From Streptomyces katrae (GTDB lineage Bacteria > Actinomycetota > Actinomycetes > Streptomycetales > Streptomycetaceae): 8,865 bases of DNA. The stretch lies in assembly GCF_000966975.1 (NCBI RefSeq), contig NZ_JZWV01000881.1, positions 1-8,865 on the forward strand, read 5' to 3'. Made by a program: the position numbers and the translations under genes. Positions 5,602-8,865 of this stretch are shown here, in pieces. Under the pieces are notes generated by a model. It made no database searches and was not told the DNA's origin. It worked only from the letters and a program-made list of their open reading frames with translations. Each line of letters starts with the position of its first letter. Position 1 is the stretch's first letter.

Positions 5602-6309
5602 CTACGCGACGAGCTCCCCGAAGGACTCCGCCTCGTCCCGCCCGAAGCTCAGCACCTCGTCCTCGCGCAGCCGGCGCAGCGAGCGCCAGATGCTCGACTT
5701 CACGGTGCCGACGCTGATGCCCAGGATCTCCGCGATCTCCGGGTCCGTGCGGCCCTCGTAGTAGCGCAGCACCAGCATCGTGCGCTGCGGCTCCGGGATC
5801 CGGGCCAGCGCCTGCCAGAGCACCGCGCGCAGCTCCGTACCGCGCATCGCGTCCGTGTCGGAGGCCGTCTCCGGCAGCTCCTCCGTCGGGTACTCGTTGA
5901 GCTTGCGCCGGCGCCACGCGCTGATGTGCAGGTTCGTCATCGTCCGGCGCAGGTAACCGCCCACCGCCGCCTTGTCGCTGATCCGGTCCCAGGCCCGGTA
6001 CGTGGAGAACAGGGCGCTCTGCAGCAGGTCCTCGGCCTCGTGGCGGTCGCCGGTGAGGTGGAAGGCCGTCGCGTACAGGGCCGCGCGCCGCTCCTGGACG
6101 TACGCGGTGAACTCCGCCTCCGAGGAGGAGGACGGGGAGGAAGAGGAAGGGGTCCGCTGGGCGGGAACCGCCTGGTACTGGTTCGCGTCAATGGCTACGA
6201 CGCGAGCCTGTCGCCGGGAGCCCGGCACCGTACGGACACCTGCCCGGCGGTTCGCGTCGTGCAGCCGCGTGACAACCGCGCTGGTGGTGGTGCTGTGCAG
6301 CGTGTTCAT
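5602..6309 (-). CDS. sigQ: ECF-type RNA polymerase sigma factor SigQ (SigE family)
   Basis: The product is a 235-aa sigma factor that directs RNA polymerase to a dedicated promoter set. Region 2 lies at about residues 66-135 (FTAYVQERRAALYATAFHL, then the conserved AEDLLQSALFSTYRAWDRI and the promoter-melting stretch YLRRTMTNLHISAWRRR). Region 4 lies at about 165-217 (ALARIPEPQRTMLVLRYYEG, then the helix-turn-helix DPEIAEILGISVGTVKSSI). The first 65 residues are a basic extension ending in a Ser-rich linker (TPSSSSPSSSS, 53-63), longer than in minimal ECF factors. It starts at ATG 6309 with a G-rich stretch upstream. The gene diverges from afsQ1-afsQ2, the arrangement of S. coelicolor sigQ, where SigQ acts in the AfsQ regulatory circuit for antibiotic production. 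No anti-sigma gene adjoins it. The name rests on this context plus the sequence type. Confidence 0.9.
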   Translation of the reverse strand: MNTLHSTTTSAVVTRLHDANRRAGVRTVPGSRRQARVVAIDANQYQAVPAQRTPSSSSPSSSSEAEFTAYVQERRAALYATAFHLTGDRHEAEDLLQSALFSTYRAWDRISDKAAVGGYLRRTMTNLHISAWRRRKLNEYPTEELPETASDTDAMRGTELRAVLWQALARIPEPQRTMLVLRYYEGRTDPEIAEILGISVGTVKSSIWRSLRRLREDEVLSFGRDEAESFGELVA

Positions 6310-6373
6310 CTCGCGCCCCCCGTCGTGGAGTCTGCTTCGGTCCGTGTTTCGATGACAAAAGACTGCCCGGCCG

Positions 6374-6402
6374 ACTTAACCGGCGTGTCCGTCGACTGTC
6401 AC
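6374..6402 (-). promoter_or_regulatory. Predicted sigQ promoter
   Basis: On the minus strand, GTGACA (plus positions 6397-6402) and TTAAGT (6374-6379) are separated by exactly 17 nt. Transcription would begin near 6367, giving a leader of about 58 nt. The -35 lies within the proximal half of the AfsQ1-type box, the position used by PhoB/OmpR-class activators that contact sigma region 4. The prediction is by motif only. Confidence 0.5.
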
Positions 6403-6413
6403 AGCACTGTCAC
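6398..6413. promoter_or_regulatory. AfsQ1 binding box
   Basis: The direct repeat GTCAC (6398-6402), six nucleotides, GTCAC (6409-6413) is an exact match to the GTnAC-n6-GTnAC motif described for AfsQ1 in S. coelicolor. The 11-bp repeat period places both halves on one face of the helix, as expected for a dimeric OmpR-type regulator. It sits about 90 bp upstream of the sigQ start and overlaps the predicted sigQ -35; afsQ1 starts about 195 bp away on the other side. GlnR, the nitrogen regulator, recognises a related motif and could compete here (established overlap in S. coelicolor; inference here). Confidence 0.75.
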
Positions 6414-6447
6414 AGCCGTCTTTGGCCGCTCCCGGGCCGGAACCGCC

Positions 6448-6563
6448 GCCGGGTCCTGCGGGGATCCGCCGCCGGTTCTTGCGGGGATCCGTCGCCGGGT
6501 CCTTCGGGGATCCGCCGGTATGCGTCGGGGGATCGTCCGGGGATGCGTCGCAGGATCCGTCGC
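6448..6563 (+). repeat. Degenerate 23-bp tandem repeats with GGATCC cores
   Basis: Three clear 23-bp units run head to tail at 6448-6470, 6471-6493 and 6494-6516, sharing the pattern GCCGGKTCYTKCGGGGATCC followed by GYC. Two more diverged units follow (about 6517-6537 and 6538-6563) that keep the GGGGAT and GGATCCGTC parts. Each clear unit carries the palindrome GGATCC. The array occupies most of the space between the AfsQ1 box and the afsQ1 promoter. It is noncoding: minus-strand frames through it are only shadows of the repeat. Function unknown. Confidence 0.85.
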
Positions 6564-6572
6564 GCGCGACGG

Positions 6573-6608
6573 TCGAAGTCCCGACGGCCGATGGGACAGA
6601 ATGAGCCC
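6573..6608 (+). promoter_or_regulatory. Predicted leaderless promoter of afsQ1-afsQ2
   Basis: A good -10, CAGAAT (6597-6602), lies six nucleotides before GTG 6609, so the transcript would start at the translation start. The -35 is poor (TCGAAG 6573-6578, 18-nt spacer), suggesting a weak or activator-dependent promoter. No Shine-Dalgarno precedes GTG 6609, which agrees with leaderless initiation. Confidence 0.5.
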
Positions 6609-7286
6609 GTGCCTTTCCTGTTGCTGATCGAGGACGACGACGCCATCCGCACGGCCCTCGAACTCTCCCTGACCCGCCAGGGCCACCGTGTGGCCACCGC
6701 GGCGACGGGTGAGGACGGCCTGAAACTGCTCCGCGAGCAGCGGCCGGACCTGATCGTGCTCGACGTCATGCTGCCCGGGATCGACGGCTTCGAGGTGTGC
6801 CGGAGGATCCGCCGCACCGACCAGCTGCCGATCATCCTGCTCACCGCGCGCAGCGACGACATCGATGTCGTCGTGGGCCTGGAGTCCGGAGCCGACGACT
6901 ACGTCGTCAAGCCCGTCCAGGGGCGGGTGCTCGACGCCCGCATCCGCGCCGTGCTGCGGCGCGGCGAGCGCGAGGCCAGTGACTCCGCCGTCTTCGGCTC
7001 GCTCGTCATCGACCGGGCCGCCATGACCGTGACCAAGAACGGCGAGGACCTGCAGCTGACGCCGACCGAGCTGCGGCTGCTGCTCGAACTCAGCCGCCGG
7101 CCCGGCCAGGCGCTCTCCCGCCAGCAGCTGCTGCGGCTGGTGTGGGAACACGACTACCTGGGCGACTCCCGCCTCGTCGACGCGTGCGTACAGCGACTGC
7201 GCGCCAAGGTCGAGGAAGTGCCCTCGTCACCGACGCTGATCCGTACCGTCCGGGGTGTCGGCTACCGGCTGGACTCCCCGCAGTGA
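6609..7286 (+). CDS. afsQ1: AfsQ1 response regulator (OmpR/PhoB family)
   Basis: AfsQ1 is a cytosolic DNA-binding response regulator, activated by AfsQ2, that controls antibiotic production, development and nitrogen-related genes in S. coelicolor. The 225-aa product starts at GTG 6609 (MPFLLLIEDDDAIRTAL), matching the known AfsQ1 length and N-terminus; upstream in-frame starts would run into the promoter and repeats. The receiver domain (about 1-115) has acidic residues Glu8, Asp9 and Asp10, phospho-acceptor Asp52 in VLDVMLPG, Thr79 in LLTAR and Lys101 in YVVKPV. The winged-helix effector domain (about 128-225) has LTPTELRLLLELSRRPG, the recognition-helix region LVDACVQRLRAKVEE and the wing IRTVRGVGYRL. 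The stop overlaps the afsQ2 start by 4 bp, so the pair is translationally coupled. An exact AfsQ1-type box lies between this gene and divergent sigQ, suggesting direct feedback on the locus. Confidence 0.95.
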   Translation: MPFLLLIEDDDAIRTALELSLTRQGHRVATAATGEDGLKLLREQRPDLIVLDVMLPGIDGFEVCRRIRRTDQLPIILLTARSDDIDVVVGLESGADDYVVKPVQGRVLDARIRAVLRRGEREASDSAVFGSLVIDRAAMTVTKNGEDLQLTPTELRLLLELSRRPGQALSRQQLLRLVWEHDYLGDSRLVDACVQRLRAKVEEVPSSPTLIRTVRGVGYRLDSPQ

Positions 7287-8773
7287 CCAAGGCCCTCTTC
7301 GCGGGCCGGCGCTGGACCAGCCTGCGGGTGCGGCTGCTCGTGGTGTTCGCCCTGGTCGCCCTGGTGGCCGCGGTCTCCGCCTCCGGTATCGCCTACTGGC
7401 TCAACCGCGAGGCGGTGCTCACCCGTACCCAGGACGCGGCCCTGGGCGACTTCCGCCAGGAGATGCAGAACCGGGCCGCGGCCCTGCCCGCCGACCCCAC
7501 CCCCGAGGAACTGCAGCGCACCGCCGAGCTGATGGCGGGCAGCAGCCCCGGGTACAGCGTGCTGCTCGTCCACGAGCGCAAGGACAAGCGGCTGGTGTTC
7601 GGCGCCGCCGGCGCGACCTCCTTCGGGCTGGACGACGTACCGAAGTCCCTCCAGCACGCGGTGAACGACCGCCAGAAGACCACGACCGCCAACGACGCCG
7701 AGTACCACATGTACTGGCAGCGCACGAAGCCCGGCGGCAAGCCCTACCTGGTCGGCGGCACGCGGATCGTCGGCGGCGGACCCACCGGCTACATGTACAA
7801 GTCCCTGGCGACGGAGCGGGACGACCTCAACGCGCTCGGCTGGTCCCTGACCATCGCGACCGGCCTGGCCCTGCTCGGGTCGGCGCTGCTCGCGCAGGCC
7901 GCGGCACGAACCGTGCTCAAGCCCGTACAGCGGCTCGGCGAGGCGGCGCGCCGGCTGGGGGAGGGCGAACTCGACCACCGGCTGGACGTGTCGGGGACCG
8001 ATGAACTCGCGGATCTGTCGCGCACGTTCAACCGGACGGCGGAGGCGCTGGAGAAGAAGGTCGCCGACATGAGCGCGCGGGAGGAGGCGAGCCGGAGGTT
8101 CGTGGCCGACATGAGCCACGAGCTGCGCACGCCGCTCACCGCCCTGACGGCGGTGGCCGAGGTGCTGGAGGAGGAGGTCGACGACCTCGACCCGATGATC
8201 GCGCCCGCGGTGGGCCTGGTGGTCAGCGAGACCCGCAGGCTCAACGACCTGGTGGAGAACCTGATGGAGGTCACCCGCTTCGACGCGGGGACCGCGCGCC
8301 TGGTGCTCGACGACGTGAACGTCGCCGACCAGGTCACCGCCTGCATCGACGCCCGGGCCTGGCTGGACGCCGTCGAGGTCGACGCCGGCCGCGGCATCGT
8401 GGCCCGGCTCGACCCGCGCCGCCTCGACGTGATCCTGGCCAACCTCATCGGCAACGCCCTCAAGCACGGCGGCTCGCCGGTACGGGTGTCGGTACGGGTC
8501 GACGGGGAATGGCTGGTCGTCGCCGTCAAGGACAACGGGCCGGGCATCCCGGAGGAGGTGCTGCCGCACGTCTTCGACCGGTTCTACAAGGCCAGCGCCT
8601 CCCGGCCGAAGTCGGACGGCAGCGGACTGGGCCTGTCGATCGCCATGGAGAACGCGCACATCCACGGCGGCGACATCACGGCCGCGAACGGACCGGAGGG
8701 CGGGGCCGTGTTCACCCTGCGGCTTCCGGTGGACGTGGGGAAGGTGATCGCCGGTGGCGGCACGGAGGCGTAG
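7283..8773 (+). CDS. afsQ2: AfsQ2 sensor histidine kinase
   Basis: The product is a 496-aa membrane sensor kinase that autophosphorylates on His and passes the phosphate to AfsQ1. It starts at GTG 7283, within the GTGA overlap with the afsQ1 stop. Topology: TM1 at about 14-40 (LRVRLLVVFALVALVAAVSA), an extracytoplasmic sensor loop of about 145 residues rich in charged and polar residues, TM2 at about 186-208 (GWSLTIATGLALLGSALLAQ), then a HAMP domain (about 209-262: TVLKPVQRLGEAARRLGEGE, DELADLSRTFN). The dimerisation/phosphotransfer domain carries FVADMSHELRTPLTAL with His279. The ATPase domain has the N box (Asn387, Asn391 in ANLIGNALKHGG), the G1 box DNGPGIP (Asp417-Gly421), the F box FDRFYKA and the G2 box GSGLGLS (446-452). 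All catalytic features are intact. The sensed signal is not evident; in S. coelicolor the system responds to nitrogen conditions such as glutamate medium. Confidence 0.95.
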   Translation: MTKALFAGRRWTSLRVRLLVVFALVALVAAVSASGIAYWLNREAVLTRTQDAALGDFRQEMQNRAAALPADPTPEELQRTAELMAGSSPGYSVLLVHERKDKRLVFGAAGATSFGLDDVPKSLQHAVNDRQKTTTANDAEYHMYWQRTKPGGKPYLVGGTRIVGGGPTGYMYKSLATERDDLNALGWSLTIATGLALLGSALLAQAAARTVLKPVQRLGEAARRLGEGELDHRLDVSGTDELADLSRTFNRTAEALEKKVADMSAREEASRRFVADMSHELRTPLTALTAVAEVLEEEVDDLDPMIAPAVGLVVSETRRLNDLVENLMEVTRFDAGTARLVLDDVNVADQVTACIDARAWLDAVEVDAGRGIVARLDPRRLDVILANLIGNALKHGGSPVRVSVRVDGEWLVVAVKDNGPGIPEEVLPHVFDRFYKASASRPKSDGSGLGLSIAMENAHIHGGDITAANGPEGGAVFTLRLPVDVGKVIAGGGTEA

Positions 8774-8778
8774 GACGC

Positions 8779-8865
8779 GGGGGGTACAGGGGGTACAGGG
8801 GGCGCGTGGCGTGCGTGGGGGGCACGGGGCTCAGGGGGCTCTCGGGGTGCTTGGGGGTCGTGGGG
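8779..8865 (+). repeat. G-run array with G-quadruplex potential after afsQ2
   Basis: Within 87 bp the plus strand carries nine runs of four to six G (8779-8784, 8789-8793, 8798-8802, 8817-8822, 8826-8829, 8834-8838, 8844-8847, 8853-8857, 8862-8865). All lie on the nontemplate strand of afsQ2, with short loops of 3-14 nt. The first part includes two tandem GGGGTACAG units (8781-8789, 8790-8798). Several four-run sets satisfy the usual quadruplex pattern in DNA or in the transcript. No start codon or gene is seen before the right edge. Confidence 0.7.

Noticed and set aside
6448..6563. CRISPR-like array
   Set aside because: The units are contiguous with no unique spacers and no cas genes are present, so it is a plain tandem repeat.
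5596..6627. A 343-codon plus-strand open frame across sigQ and the intergenic region
   Set aside because: It runs antisense to sigQ and through the AfsQ1 box and the 23-bp repeats, with no protein features.
7262..8665. A 467-codon minus-strand open frame opposite afsQ2
   Set aside because: It mirrors the codon bias of afsQ2 and shows no recognisable domain; afsQ2 has every kinase box.

Overview
The window is chromosomal DNA of a high-GC actinomycete, almost certainly a Streptomyces. The base composition, the strong third-position GC in every gene, the GTG starts, and above all the gene set point that way: sigQ diverging from an afsQ1-afsQ2 two-component pair, next to a deoC/aldehyde dehydrogenase operon and a uridine kinase. 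No tRNA, rRNA, CRISPR array, insertion sequence or phage gene is visible.

Layout, left to right. (1) 2-103: the last 33 codons of an unrecognised gene on the plus strand. (2) 161-781, minus: a membrane protein with a bacterial PH-like domain. (3) 782-912: a divergent regulatory region with inverted and direct repeats and a promoter that fits a leaderless deoC transcript. (4) 913-4212, plus: a tight three-gene operon of deoC (deoxyribose-phosphate aldolase), a full catalytic aldehyde dehydrogenase, and a shortened aldehyde dehydrogenase paralogue without active-site residues. It ends at a strong hairpin whose right arm is duplicated. (5) 4313-4666, minus: a small secreted protein. (6) 4810-5514, plus: a uridine kinase-type P-loop kinase whose C-terminus is put out of frame by a perfect 10-bp tandem duplication. 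(7) 5602-6309, minus: ECF-type sigma factor SigQ. (8) 6310-6608: the sigQ/afsQ1 intergenic region, with an AfsQ1-type box overlapping the predicted sigQ -35 and an array of degenerate 23-bp repeats. (9) 6609-8773, plus: afsQ1 and afsQ2, overlapping by 4 bp. (10) 8774-8865: a very G-rich tail with nine G-runs.

How the genes fit together. DeoC splits 2-deoxyribose 5-phosphate into glyceraldehyde 3-phosphate and acetaldehyde. The adjacent aldehyde dehydrogenase is placed to oxidise the acetaldehyde, and the pseudo-dehydrogenase probably serves as its structural partner, like a split form of the two-domain ALDH16 enzymes (inference). The uridine kinase is also a nucleoside-salvage function, but it sits in its own transcription unit. 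The right half is a signalling module: AfsQ2 senses an envelope or nutritional signal and phosphorylates AfsQ1, which in S. coelicolor controls sigQ and antibiotic and nitrogen genes. The box and promoter geometry here fit direct AfsQ1 control of sigQ.

The operons are ordinary for Streptomyces. The most noteworthy points are the uridine kinase frameshift, the degenerate aldehyde dehydrogenase partner, the 23-bp repeats upstream of afsQ1, the exact AfsQ1 box on the sigQ promoter, and the G-run array after afsQ2. I see no wholly new system.
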